From assembly GCF_949282365.1 (NCBI RefSeq), contig NZ_CASDOY010000016.1:1-31600 (forward strand): a stretch of 31,600 bases of DNA. Direction: 5' to 3'. Below, piece after piece: positions 1 through 7,025 of this stretch (its first letter is position 1; every line of letters starts with the position of its first letter). The position numbers and the translations under genes are program-made. The notes below the pieces were generated by a model, which saw only the letters and a list, made by a program, of their open reading frames with translations, was not told the DNA's origin and searched no databases. The stretch comes from an uncultured Desulfovibrio sp. (GTDB lineage Bacteria > Desulfobacterota > Desulfovibrionia > Desulfovibrionales > Desulfovibrionaceae).

Positions 1-43
1 GGTCGGGTTTCAGACTGCGGATATGGGTATCGGTAAGAGGCAT
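1..43 (-). CDS. int: Tyrosine integrase, N-terminus only (runs off left edge)
   Basis: Reading the - strand from position 43 gives MPLTDTHIRSLKPD and then leaves the window. This matches the start of P4/DUF4102-type phage integrases (typically MPLTDxxIRxxKP), whose N-terminal domain binds arm sites. An AGGGAG ribosome binding site sits five bases upstream of the ATG (about 49-54, - strand). These integrases catalyse site-specific recombination between attP and attB, often inside a tRNA gene, and a tRNA fragment lies 240 bases away in the same orientation, which supports the call. Only 14 codons are visible, so neither catalytic residues nor full length can be checked. The family call rests on the N-terminal signature and the context. 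Confidence 0.72.
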   Translation of the reverse strand, partial: MPLTDTHIRSLKPD

Positions 44-170
44 GGGCACTCCCTGGCTGTCGTTGGACGAAGAGATACCCACATGGATAAAAATATTTTA
101 ATTCCGCGCGGTTATTCATGTAGGTATCGGAAATGTCGTACCACATTTCTACCTACGGATATACCCATAA
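21..170. repeat. Four alternating-strand copies of GATACCCAYAT (possible integrase arm sites)
   Basis: Copies: GATACCCATAT on the - strand at 21-31, inside the first codons of int; GATACCCACAT on the + strand at 74-84; GATACCTACAT on the - strand at 118-128; TATACCCATAA on the + strand at 160-170. Orientation alternates and centre spacing is 53, 44 and 42 bp, roughly four to five helical turns. The position between int and the tRNA-derived core is where arm-type integrase sites or excisionase sites normally lie. They could instead be operators controlling int, since one copy overlaps its start. The motif is seen; its function is inferred. Confidence 0.5.
120..156. promoter_or_regulatory. Bulged 14-bp inverted repeat between int and att
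   Basis: GTAGGTA (120-126) and GAAATGT (130-136) pair with the continuous block ACATTTCTACCTAC (143-156), leaving a three-base bulge and a six-base loop. It overlaps the third copy of the arm-like motif. It could be a protein-binding dyad in the attachment region or a structure in the int leader. No -35/-10 pair is convincing here. Confidence 0.3.
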
Positions 171-223
171 AATGATTGGATGCAAGCGGACGAGGCTGGA
201 CTTCGGGAAACCATACTGGAATG

Positions 224-266
224 AAAAAACAAAGAATGCCAAGGTCTTTTGGACTTTGGCATTCTT
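224..266 (-). terminator. Rho-independent terminator between the tRNA fragment and int
   Basis: AAGAATGCCAA (232-242) and TTGGCATTCTT (256-266) form an 11-bp perfect stem with a 13-base loop. Read on the - strand it is followed by CTTTGTTTTTTC (T-run from the A-run at 224-229). It would stop transcripts that read through the tRNA before they reach int. The opposite side is also somewhat T-rich, so weak activity on the + strand is possible. Confidence 0.65.
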
Positions 267-281
267 CTTTGTACCTAAATT

Positions 282-328
282 TGGCGTCCCCAAGCGGATT
301 TGAACCCCTGTCGACGGCGTGAAAGGCC
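282..328 (-). other. Attachment core: 3' half of tRNA-Glu(UUC)
   Basis: Read on the - strand, this gives the anticodon loop CTTTCAC, the 3' anticodon stem GCCGT, a T-arm AGGGG-TTCAAAT-CCGCT, the acceptor strand TGGGGAC and GCCA. This is the standard tRNA-Glu 3' half. The 5' acceptor and D-arm are absent: upstream (above 328) the sequence is unrelated. One T-stem pair (51-63) is G:G, so this copy may be degenerate. Phages that integrate into tRNA genes carry such a 3' fragment as the crossover core. Because int lies on one side and phage replication genes on the other, the arrangement resembles attP. Confidence 0.7.
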
Positions 329-643
329 AACCGGCAGCGTTTGCCGTCATTGAATTTCCTGCGTTTCATGGGCGTACCGGAGCAGCGAAATGCGCCGTTA
401 TGCACACCAATTTGTAAACGCATCTTGTAAACATCCCTTGGGCGTCTCTGCCCAACCATCCCCCCATCTGACAGCAGGGGCGAGTGCCTTCCCCCTGTTC
501 CCCCATCGGCATGAACGGCCGGGCCAGAAATGTCCTTCTGCGCCCTTCGTCGCTCTGCGTCTTCACCCTGCCTGCGGGTCCTTCTGGGCCTCCCTTTCGG
601 GCAAGGGACTGTGTACTTCGGCCCTCGTCCGCGATTTGTGGAA
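329..643. other. No convincing gene; C/T-rich stretch with a short direct repeat
   Basis: Open frames exist on both strands here, but they have no ribosome binding site, no recognisable product and run across the tRNA fragment or the terminator, so none is called. A direct repeat TTGTAAACGCATC (412-424) / TTGTAAACATC (425-435) might be a second arm-type site set. The 450-640 part is pyrimidine-rich and has several short CTTCG-type loops, which could be an untranslated RNA, but nothing specific is recognised. Confidence 0.4.
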
Positions 644-702
644 CGGAAAGTGTGGAAAAATGGAATAGCCATTTCCCCAACTCTTTCCGTTTTTTCTTTT
701 TT
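644..702 (+). terminator. Strong rho-independent terminator just upstream of the replication operon
   Basis: CGGAAAG (644-650) pairs with CTTTCCG (683-689); inside it AAATGG pairs with CCATTT around an AATAG loop. The stem is followed at once by TTTTTTCTTTTTT (690-702). It ends only 28 bases before the primase-helicase start, which leaves little room for a separate promoter. Read-through or antitermination may therefore control entry into the replication genes. Confidence 0.7.
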
Positions 703-730
703 CCGCTCATAAATTCAAATGGTTACATAA

Positions 731-2356
731 ATGGCGAGAAAAAACGCAGAGATGAAGGCCAAGGTCGAGGAGCGCCGCAAGCAAGAGGCTGCGGCGAGGG
801 CCGAGAAGGGCAGGAAGCCCGTGGAGGTCTCCAAGATCGAGATCACGAACGACGACCTGCTGGCCTACTTCAATGAGAACCGCGTGGGCGATGCCAAGCT
901 GTACAGCCGCCTCCATCGCGGCACGGTGATCTACGTCAAGTATTGGGATCGCTTCCTGATATGGGGCGGGCACCATTGGATCGAGGATGATTTCGACATG
1001 GCCGCCCAGCGCATCGAGGACGTCTGTGAGCTGTACTTGCGGCTGGCTGAAAGTAAGCAGGCCGAAGCGGATGAGGAGACCGACAGGGATATACGGTCGA
1101 AGCTCGAAGGTCTGGCCTCGGCGGTTTTCCGTCGGGTGAGCCAGCTCCGCGACACGCCGGGGCAGGACAAGCTGCTCCAGATGCTGCGCCGCATCCGCGA
1201 CCCGCTGGTGGTGCTGCCCAAGCAGATCGACCAGCAGCACTACGTCAAGGCCTGCCCCAACGGGGTGATCGACCTCCGTACCGGCGAGCTGCGTCCGGGG
1301 AGGCCTGACGAGTACATCCTCAACGCCATCGTGACCGAGTACGACCCGGAACTGCTGCGGAAGGAAGACCCCTGCCCGGAGACCAACCGTTTTCTTCTGT
1401 CGTCCATGGACGGGGATCAGGAGCTTGTGGACTTCATCTGGCGCCTCCTCGGCTACGGCCTCATCACGGAGCGCCGCGACCACATTTTTACCATCATGTG
1501 GGGCGAGCACGGGCGCAACGGCAAGGACACGCTCATCAAGCTGGTGACGCATGTGCTGGGACAGACGCTCTCCGGCGACGTGCCCGTGGAGATGTTCCTC
1601 CAGATGCAGCAGACGCGGAACTCCTCGGCCCCGTCCCCGGACGTGCTGGCCCTGCGCGGCATGTGCGTGGCGTGGATTAACGAAGCGGAGGAGGGGCAGC
1701 GCTTTGCCTTGGCCAAGCTCAAGAAGCTGACCGGCGGTGGTTACATCACGGCGCGCGGCCTCCAGGACAAGCTCCAGACCACATGGCTCCAGACCCACCT
1801 GCCCATCATGACCACCAACGAGCTGCCCAAGGCCAAGGCTGACGACGCGGCCTTCTGGTCGCGAGCCATCCTCATCAAGTGGCCGCTCTCCTTCGTGGAG
1901 CGGCCGGAGCAGCCCTATGAACGCCCTGCGGACAAAGACCTGAACGAGAAGATAGGGGCCGAGGCCAAGGGGGTGCTGGCCCGCATGGTGCGCGGCAGCA
2001 TGGAGTACCTGCGGGACGGCCTCAAGATCCCGGACAAGGTGAGGGAATGGACGCGGGAGCAGCGGGCCAGCTGGGACGACGTTGGGCTGTTCATCTCGGA
2101 GTGGTGCGTCTCTGAGCCGTATCAGGCCAACCCAGACAACTACACCATGAAGGTCAGCGCCACGGATCTGCATGAGGCATTCTGCGTCTGGTACGCCCGC
2201 TATCGCGACCGCCGGTTCAGCATCTCGGCCAAGAAGTTCGCGGAGGCCCTGAGCAAGAAGGACATCGCCTACAAACGCTCCAACGGCTCATGGCGTCTGG
2301 GCATCGACCTGACCGCCGAAGCCCGGAATGAGCTGGAGGGTCACCGTGCCAAGTGA
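731..2356 (+). CDS. P4-family primase/SF3 helicase (D5-like)
   Basis: This 541-aa protein has the layout of phage and plasmid D5/P4-type replicative helicases. The first 40 residues are highly charged. A D5_N-type region follows, with NGVIDLRTG near 177-184. The SF3 ATPase core has a Walker A loop GEHGRNGKDT (258-267; Asp in place of the usual Ser/Thr after GK), a Walker B-like CVAWINEAE (312-320), and motif C with the TTNELP sensor and downstream WSR arginine (361-378). It should unwind DNA at the phage origin and load the replisome. It is the first gene after the upstream terminator and is followed by an iteron-like region, which fits an initiator acting on an adjacent site. It lacks an obvious N-terminal primase domain; the next gene provides one. 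Confidence 0.85.
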   Translation: MARKNAEMKAKVEERRKQEAAARAEKGRKPVEVSKIEITNDDLLAYFNENRVGDAKLYSRLHRGTVIYVKYWDRFLIWGGHHWIEDDFDMAAQRIEDVCELYLRLAESKQAEADEETDRDIRSKLEGLASAVFRRVSQLRDTPGQDKLLQMLRRIRDPLVVLPKQIDQQHYVKACPNGVIDLRTGELRPGRPDEYILNAIVTEYDPELLRKEDPCPETNRFLLSSMDGDQELVDFIWRLLGYGLITERRDHIFTIMWGEHGRNGKDTLIKLVTHVLGQTLSGDVPVEMFLQMQQTRNSSAPSPDVLALRGMCVAWINEAEEGQRFALAKLKKLTGGGYITARGLQDKLQTTWLQTHLPIMTTNELPKAKADDAAFWSRAILIKWPLSFVERPEQPYERPADKDLNEKIGAEAKGVLARMVRGSMEYLRDGLKIPDKVREWTREQRASWDDVGLFISEWCVSEPYQANPDNYTMKVSATDLHEAFCVWYARYRDRRFSISAKKFAEALSKKDIAYKRSNGSWRLGIDLTAEARNELEGHRAK

Positions 2357-2360
2357 TGAC

Positions 2361-2584
2361 CTGTCCGCACCTGTCCGCAGGTGCAATGGTGTAACTATTG
2401 ACGATTATTGCCAAAAAACGAGGTCGGACAGATGGACAGGACATATACCCATTTCCACACGCATCCCGCATGGGCGCACACTTGCGCATAACATGTCCCC
2501 TGTATCTGTCCATCTGTCCAGATAGGAAAAAAGCATAATAAAGTAGGTAGTTAATGAAATGAAACAGCGGACAGGTGCGGACAG
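2361..2584. repeat. Dyad-symmetric iteron cluster; candidate replication origin
   Basis: Eight copies of the hexamer CTGTCC/GGACAG occur in four pairs: CTGTCC at 2361 and 2371; GGACAG at 2426 and 2434; CTGTCC at 2506 and 2514; GGACAG at 2569 and 2579. The outer pairs form an 18-bp perfect inverted repeat (2361-2378 with 2567-2584), the inner pairs a 14-bp perfect one (2426-2439 with 2506-2519). Both share exactly the same centre (2472.5). A-rich stretches lie between the pairs (about 2384-2420 and 2520-2566). Placed between helicase and primase genes, this resembles an origin with initiator-binding iterons and unwinding elements. The last repeat abuts the primase ATG and could also act as an operator. 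Confidence 0.65.
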
Positions 2585-4240
2585 ATGACTTTGCTTGACC
2601 TCTACAGGAGCCGCTTTGGCGAGGCTGTGAAGCGGCAGGGCGGCGCATGGAACGGCCCCTGCCCTCTGTGCGGCGGTGAACCGGGGAAGTCCGACCGCTT
2701 CATGATTTGGCCGGACAGGGCCGAGAATCTGGGCGAAGTCTGTGCCCAGAACGGGCTCAAGGGAATCTGGTCGTGCCGTCAGTGTGGTGCCAGCGGAGAT
2801 ACCATCGCCTATCTGACCAAGGTGGAGGGCATGGATTTCAAGACGGCGCTGGCGGAGCTAGGGATCGAGGGCAGGCGTTCTTCCTTCCGGCGGCGCCGGG
2901 CCCCGGCAGAACCACGCCGGGAAAGTGCCCGCTGGGAGCCCCAGCAGTGGCCTGAGCCTTCCGAGCCGTGGTGCGTCTATGCCGAAAAGCTGCTGGCCGA
3001 AGCCGAGGCGGTGATCTGGGAGGAGCCGACCGCGCTGGCATGGCTGGCCAAGCGGGGCATCAGCGAGGAGGCCGTCCGGGCGTACCGGATCGGCTACCTC
3101 CGGGCGGAGAGCGGGCGCTTTCCGGGGCGGTTCCGGGCTCGTGCGGCCCTGGGGCTGCCCCCGCGCAGGGGGGATGATGGCAGGGAGCATACCCGCATCT
3201 TCATCCCGCGCGGCATCGTGATCCCGACGCTGGGGGCCGACGGACGGGTGCTGAACCTGCGCATCCGGCGGCACAGGCAGGACCTGCGCGAGCGTTCGCC
3301 CAAGTACCTTGAGCTGGAAGGCTCCTGCAAGGCTCCGCTGCTGCTCTCCAGCTCGCGCCCGGCCCCGCTGGCGGCCTACTTCGTGACCGAGGCGGAGCTG
3401 GACGCCATCCTGATCCACTACGCCACAGGCGGCGTGGTGGGGGCGCTGGCCGTCCGCACCAACCGGGGCAAGCCCGATGCCCGTGCCCATGAGCGTCTGC
3501 GGCAGGCCGTCAGGATCGGGATAGCTCTGGATTACGACGGCCCCGGAGCTGACGGGGTGGAGTTCTGGGAGCGGCATTACCCGGCCAGCCTTCGCTGGCC
3601 GACGCCGGAAGGCAAAGACCCCGGCGATGCCTTCCGCCTTGGGGTGGACATCCGGGAGTGGGTCGCTTCCTGCCTGCCCGACAGCATCGCCCTGCCTGAG
3701 AGCATGGAGCCCCACGGGAGCAGCATAGCACAGGATGGCGGCCCTGAACAGCATGATGAGGATGATGGGCAGGTGGACACTTCTGTCGTTGGCAAGATGA
3801 ATGTGGGGGGCGGGGTGGCCCCGGAATCTTGCCCTGAGCCTGAAGGAACAGGCCCATCGCAGCGTACCAGGGGTGGATGCGTCGAGGGCTTCACGGATTT
3901 CATCTGGGCCGATGCGGGCATGTTTTCCGCGGCTGTCCTGCGCCAGCTCCGGGCTGCCCTGCCTCCGGGGATGGAACTCGAATTGGTGCCCGCCGCTGTA
4001 TGCCGCTGCTGGCTCCAGTGGCGGCGGCTCCCGGTAGTCTATGCCCGTTACCGGCGCAAGTGGCTGTGGGATGGTGCTTTCCGGTCGGCCCAACCGGGCG
4101 TGTGTGACGATTTCGAGGGCAACGTGGCGTCCTCGCCGGAGATCATGCAGTGGCTGCATGACCACTGGGCTGAGGAAGTCACGTCCGAAAACCTTTTCGA
4201 CCTCTGGGGGATCACGAATGGATCTGACGCAACGGAATGA
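2585..4240 (+). CDS. DNA primase with zinc finger and Toprim domain
   Basis: A 551-aa protein. The N-terminus has a CHC2-like zinc finger (C26-x2-C29 and C64-x2-C67). A Toprim catalytic domain follows, with acidic residues in VTEAELDA (267-274), the DYD motif (316-318) and KDPGDA (344-349). It should lay down RNA primers for phage DNA synthesis together with the helicase encoded upstream. Residues about 365-430 are a low-complexity, acidic linker; the last 120 residues form a separate Trp-rich domain that is not recognised. The ATG directly abuts the iteron repeat GCGGACAGGTGCGGACAG, so the usual Shine-Dalgarno is replaced by repeat sequence, and binding of an initiator there could repress this gene. 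Its 3' end overlaps the ParB-like gene by 23 bases. Confidence 0.85.
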   Translation: MTLLDLYRSRFGEAVKRQGGAWNGPCPLCGGEPGKSDRFMIWPDRAENLGEVCAQNGLKGIWSCRQCGASGDTIAYLTKVEGMDFKTALAELGIEGRRSSFRRRRAPAEPRRESARWEPQQWPEPSEPWCVYAEKLLAEAEAVIWEEPTALAWLAKRGISEEAVRAYRIGYLRAESGRFPGRFRARAALGLPPRRGDDGREHTRIFIPRGIVIPTLGADGRVLNLRIRRHRQDLRERSPKYLELEGSCKAPLLLSSSRPAPLAAYFVTEAELDAILIHYATGGVVGALAVRTNRGKPDARAHERLRQAVRIGIALDYDGPGADGVEFWERHYPASLRWPTPEGKDPGDAFRLGVDIREWVASCLPDSIALPESMEPHGSSIAQDGGPEQHDEDDGQVDTSVVGKMNVGGGVAPESCPEPEGTGPSQRTRGGCVEGFTDFIWADAGMFSAAVLRQLRAALPPGMELELVPAAVCRCWLQWRRLPVVYARYRRKWLWDGAFRSAQPGVCDDFEGNVASSPEIMQWLHDHWAEEVTSENLFDLWGITNGSDATE

Positions 4241-5000
4241 AGAACTGGCTGCCATCAGCCGGGAGATGTTCGGGGAGGGGATGCTGCTGCAGGCGGTGGA
4301 GCCTGCCAGGCTGTGCCTGCTCAAGGACAACGCCCGTTTTTTCAAGCGCGAGACCTTCCGGCAGCTGCGGGACAACATCGCATCGGACAAGCGCCTGTCC
4401 AGTGTGCCTCTGTGCTACCGGCATGAGGACGGCCGGCTGGAGGTGCTGTCCGGCAATCACCGGGTCAAGGCCAGCATCGAGGCCAAGATCCCCGTGATTC
4501 TCGTGCTGGTCATCACGGAGACCCTGGACAAGAGCCGCCGCATCGCCATCCAGCTCTCGCACAACGCGCTGGTGGGGGAGGATGACCAGAGCATCCTGGC
4601 CAACCTCTGGTCGCAGATAGAGACCATTGAGGACAAGCTCTACAGCGGTCTGGACAGCGAGATCACGAAGGAGCTGGGCGAGGTGGAGCTGGTCAATTTC
4701 GCCACGCCGCAGGTCCCGGCGCACATGGTCACGTTCATGTTCACGGATGGGGAAAAGGAACAGCTGTCGGAGATCCTGGATATGCTGGCCGGTGCGGCCC
4801 AAAAATCGTCCGCCGTGCATGTCTTTTCCGGGACGCAGTACGAGGCCTTCACCAGGCTGCTCGCGGACGTGAAGGACGCGGAGAAGATCCGCGACAGCTC
4901 GTTGGCCATGCTGCGCCTGCTGGAGATCGGCGCGGACTACCTTGAGCGGCAGGCCCTTGCCGCTGCCGACCAGGAGGGGAAGGAGGCGCGTCATGGATAG
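4218..5000 (+). CDS. ParB-like (ParB/Srx N-domain) protein
   Basis: A 260-aa protein whose N-terminal part (about 25-110) matches the ParB N-terminal/sulfiredoxin-like fold, with the signature LSGNHRVKA at 77-85. This domain binds CTP in ParB and acts as a nuclease in some phage proteins. No clear ParB-type central helix-turn-helix follows; the C-terminal half is helical and of unknown function. There is no parA next to it, so classical plasmid-like partition is not supported. In phages such proteins often sit beside DNA-modification genes, as here. The start ATG at 4218 lies inside the primase gene, giving a coupled overlap. Upstream extension from 4041 is a shadow of the primase frame. Confidence 0.7.
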   Translation: MDLTQRNEELAAISREMFGEGMLLQAVEPARLCLLKDNARFFKRETFRQLRDNIASDKRLSSVPLCYRHEDGRLEVLSGNHRVKASIEAKIPVILVLVITETLDKSRRIAIQLSHNALVGEDDQSILANLWSQIETIEDKLYSGLDSEITKELGEVELVNFATPQVPAHMVTFMFTDGEKEQLSEILDMLAGAAQKSSAVHVFSGTQYEAFTRLLADVKDAEKIRDSSLAMLRLLEIGADYLERQALAAADQEGKEARHG

Positions 5001-5223
5001 CGCACGCAAAGCGGCCACGCGTCCCCGGACGTCAGCAGCGGAACTCTGCTTCTTGGGCAGGGAGGCGGACTGGCTGGCGGACAAGCTGGTCTACCAGAAG
5101 CCCAACGGCAAATATGTCGGCGCTCCCTGCGCAGACGATTTCGGCTACCGCCAGTTCCCGACGCGGGAAGAAGCCGTGGCCTCATGGCGGGAGGCCGCCA
5201 GAAAAGCCGTGAGGTGGGAATAA
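4993..5223 (+). CDS. Small hypothetical protein (76 aa)
   Basis: A 76-aa protein not assigned to a family. It starts with ATG overlapping the end of the ParB-like gene, after a GGAGG-rich stretch, and its stop TAA overlaps the next ATG (TAATG), so it is translated as part of the same operon. It has a basic N-terminus, the stretch YQKPNGKYVGAPCADDFGYR in the middle and a helical C-terminus rich in Trp and Arg. The placement between a ParB-like protein and a methyltransferase-like protein suggests a role in DNA handling, but nothing in the sequence proves it. Confidence 0.65.
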   Translation: MDSARKAATRPRTSAAELCFLGREADWLADKLVYQKPNGKYVGAPCADDFGYRQFPTREEAVASWREAARKAVRWE

Positions 5224-6614
5224 TGAGCTTCCTCGGTTCCATCGCCGGGCCTCTGCGCCGGGTACTGGCCGCCTATGCGGATGAGGTCAGCGTCCCCGTG
5301 CTGCTGCCCTGTGCGGGCAATTTCACGGTGGGCGCGGCCCTGCGATCCGGCGGCTACATGGGGCGGATAACCGGCTGTGACATCACGCTCTACACGTCGG
5401 CCCTTGGCGCCTACCTCGCCGGGGAAAGGCTGCCCGTGGTCGAGCGCACGGACTGCCCGGAGCATCTGCGCGGCCTTCTGGATTGCAGCGATCCCGCCCG
5501 TCTGGCGGCGTCGGTAGCCATCATGCTCGACCTGCGGCAGGTCTGGAAGGCCCAGAACGTCTGGCACCGGCGGGTGCTGGCCAACTGGCGCCGGAACTGG
5601 CCCGCGCTCATGGACAAGACCCTGGCCAAGCTGGAGGCCTACCGCGCCCACCTCACGCAGGGGGAGGGCTTCGGCTACGTCCCGCAGGATGCCGTGGCCT
5701 TCCTGCGGGATCATGGCCCCGACCATGCGGTCTTCATCGCGCCGCCCACCTTCGGCAGCCGCGACTACATCAACCAGGAGCGGATGCTGGCGGCCTCGGC
5801 CTCCTGGCCTGCCCCGGAGTATGAAGAGATCAGCTTCAAGGACGTGCCCATCTATGAGCAGATCACGTCCTTCCGCGAGTGGATGATCATCATGGAGCGC
5901 CCCCTGCCGGAGATCGAGAAGATCCTGGGCGAGCCCGTGGCGGTGGTCCACAAGGGGCGCAAGAGCATCACCTACGCCTATGCAGGCCACAGCCGTCGCC
6001 GCATCGTGACCCGCGGCTATCTGCCATCGCGCTCCCCGGGCCCGATCTTTCCCGGCGACCGCGCCCTGACCGGCACGGAAAAGCCCGGTCTCGTGCTGCT
6101 GGACAAGAAGCAGACCGTGCGCATGAACGAGCTGTTCATGTCCGTCCGGGTGGACTACTTCCTCGCGGACGTGGCCCTGTCCATCGGCCTTTGCCTGGAC
6201 GGCAGGATCATCGGCAAGCTGGATTTCAACCTGACCAAACACCAGTGGGCGCTGCCGGAGCCCGGTCACCAGATTTATCAGCGCTCGGATCTGGCCGTGC
6301 CCAGCGTGGAGACGCGGCTGGCCAAGCTGGTACTGATGATGTGCCAGTCGCATGAGGTCAAGCAGCTCATCGACGCCACTTTCCAGGATGACGTGCGCTA
6401 TGCCGTGACCACGGCCTTCTCCATGCATCCGGTGAGCATGAAATACCGGGGCGTCTACAAACTGCACAAGCGTCTGGAAGGGGAGAAGGGCGAGGGCTTC
6501 CGGCTCAATTACTACGGGGAGCTGGGCCTGTGGAGCCTCGATGAGGCCTATGCCCTCTGGTGGAAAAAATTCCATCCCCAGAAATCAAAGGAGGAAAAGG
6601 ATGGAAGGCAATAG
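5223..6614 (+). CDS. Putative antirestriction adenine methyltransferase-like protein
   Basis: A 463-aa protein. The N-terminal third looks like a class I methyltransferase of the adenine-specific type: LLPCAGNF (27-34) in the place of the AdoMet-binding motif I, GCDITLY (51-57) as a motif II-like acidic strand end, and IAPPTFG (172-178) in the place of the catalytic [DNS]PPY. The first residue of the catalytic motif is Ala rather than Asp or Asn, so activity may be altered. Large phage proteins of this type are annotated as putative antirestriction adenine methyltransferases. The role would be modification of phage DNA against host restriction. It may work with the ParB-like protein two genes upstream. 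The C-terminal half is not recognised. Confidence 0.55.
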   Translation: MSFLGSIAGPLRRVLAAYADEVSVPVLLPCAGNFTVGAALRSGGYMGRITGCDITLYTSALGAYLAGERLPVVERTDCPEHLRGLLDCSDPARLAASVAIMLDLRQVWKAQNVWHRRVLANWRRNWPALMDKTLAKLEAYRAHLTQGEGFGYVPQDAVAFLRDHGPDHAVFIAPPTFGSRDYINQERMLAASASWPAPEYEEISFKDVPIYEQITSFREWMIIMERPLPEIEKILGEPVAVVHKGRKSITYAYAGHSRRRIVTRGYLPSRSPGPIFPGDRALTGTEKPGLVLLDKKQTVRMNELFMSVRVDYFLADVALSIGLCLDGRIIGKLDFNLTKHQWALPEPGHQIYQRSDLAVPSVETRLAKLVLMMCQSHEVKQLIDATFQDDVRYAVTTAFSMHPVSMKYRGVYKLHKRLEGEKGEGFRLNYYGELGLWSLDEAYALWWKKFHPQKSKEEKDGRQ

Positions 6615-6918
6615 ATATTACTCTATACTCTGCAAAATTTTCAAAGTTTTTGAGCTTGAATATCAGATACGAAAACTGAGGAAGGAAATTCGTGACGAGA
6701 TAACAGTGTCAGAATTTATGGGTGAATCTGATTTGGATGTCGAGAAGGCTAAAGACTGCTTCGATTCCGAGCTGAGATTGAAGGGGCATCCTGAATGGAG
6801 ATATGAAGCTCCGAGTTTCCATGTATCTGATGCCAAAAGCTATGTGGTCTCTCGTGGATATGGTGGACCTGCGCTAAAGATAGTCGAGGCTTCCATCAAA
6901 GCATTCAGGGGTAAATAA
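6601..6918 (+). CDS. AT-rich hypothetical protein, likely moron (105 aa)
   Basis: Not assigned to a family. It starts at an ATG behind AAAGGAGGAAAAGG, a strong ribosome binding site that lies inside the end of the preceding gene. The 105-aa product is charged, with an N-terminal amphipathic helix (ELEYQIRKLRKEIRDE) and an aromatic middle part. The base composition is clearly lower in GC than all neighbours, with codons such as ATA, AAA and TTT that are rare elsewhere in the window. This suggests recent acquisition. An AT-rich gap follows it. Function unknown; candidates are an exclusion, anti-defence or regulatory protein. Confidence 0.65.
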   Translation: MEGNRYYSILCKIFKVFELEYQIRKLRKEIRDEITVSEFMGESDLDVEKAKDCFDSELRLKGHPEWRYEAPSFHVSDAKSYVVSRGYGGPALKIVEASIKAFRGK

Positions 6919-7025
6919 AAAAAACTACAACTAGCTGTTTTTGCAGGCTTTTCACTTGCGCCGGGGTGCCATTATGGTATTGTTTAAGTATGCGAAATAC
7001 TTACCAAAACACACTGGAGACCGCC
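6919..7025. promoter_or_regulatory. AT-rich control region with a perfect palindrome
   Basis: The gap between the AT-rich gene and the next gene holds a perfect dyad TAAGTAT-GCGAA-ATACTTA (6985-7003), flanked by GTTT and AAAC. This is the size and symmetry of a dimeric repressor operator. A weak promoter is possible just upstream (TTGCGC around 6956 and TATTGT around 6978), which would put the dyad over the transcription start. No second copy of the dyad was seen in the window. Confidence 0.45.

Noticed and set aside
282..357. A complete tRNA-Glu gene
   Set aside because: Only the 3' half is present; the sequence that should form the 5' acceptor and D-arm does not match.
112..672. - strand frame (186 aa) across the tRNA fragment
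   Set aside because: It is read through the att core and the terminators, without a start signal or family.
484..876. + strand frame of 130 aa overlapping the primase-helicase start
   Set aside because: It crosses the terminator at 644-702 and its end is an out-of-frame shadow of the primase-helicase.
707..2173. Long - strand open frame (488 aa) opposite the primase-helicase
   Set aside because: It mirrors the GC-rich codon pattern of the + strand gene, has no recognisable domain and no ribosome binding site.
2328..2525. Small + strand frame in the iteron region (65 aa)
   Set aside because: It overlaps the repeats and the primase-helicase end, has no ribosome binding site and no family.
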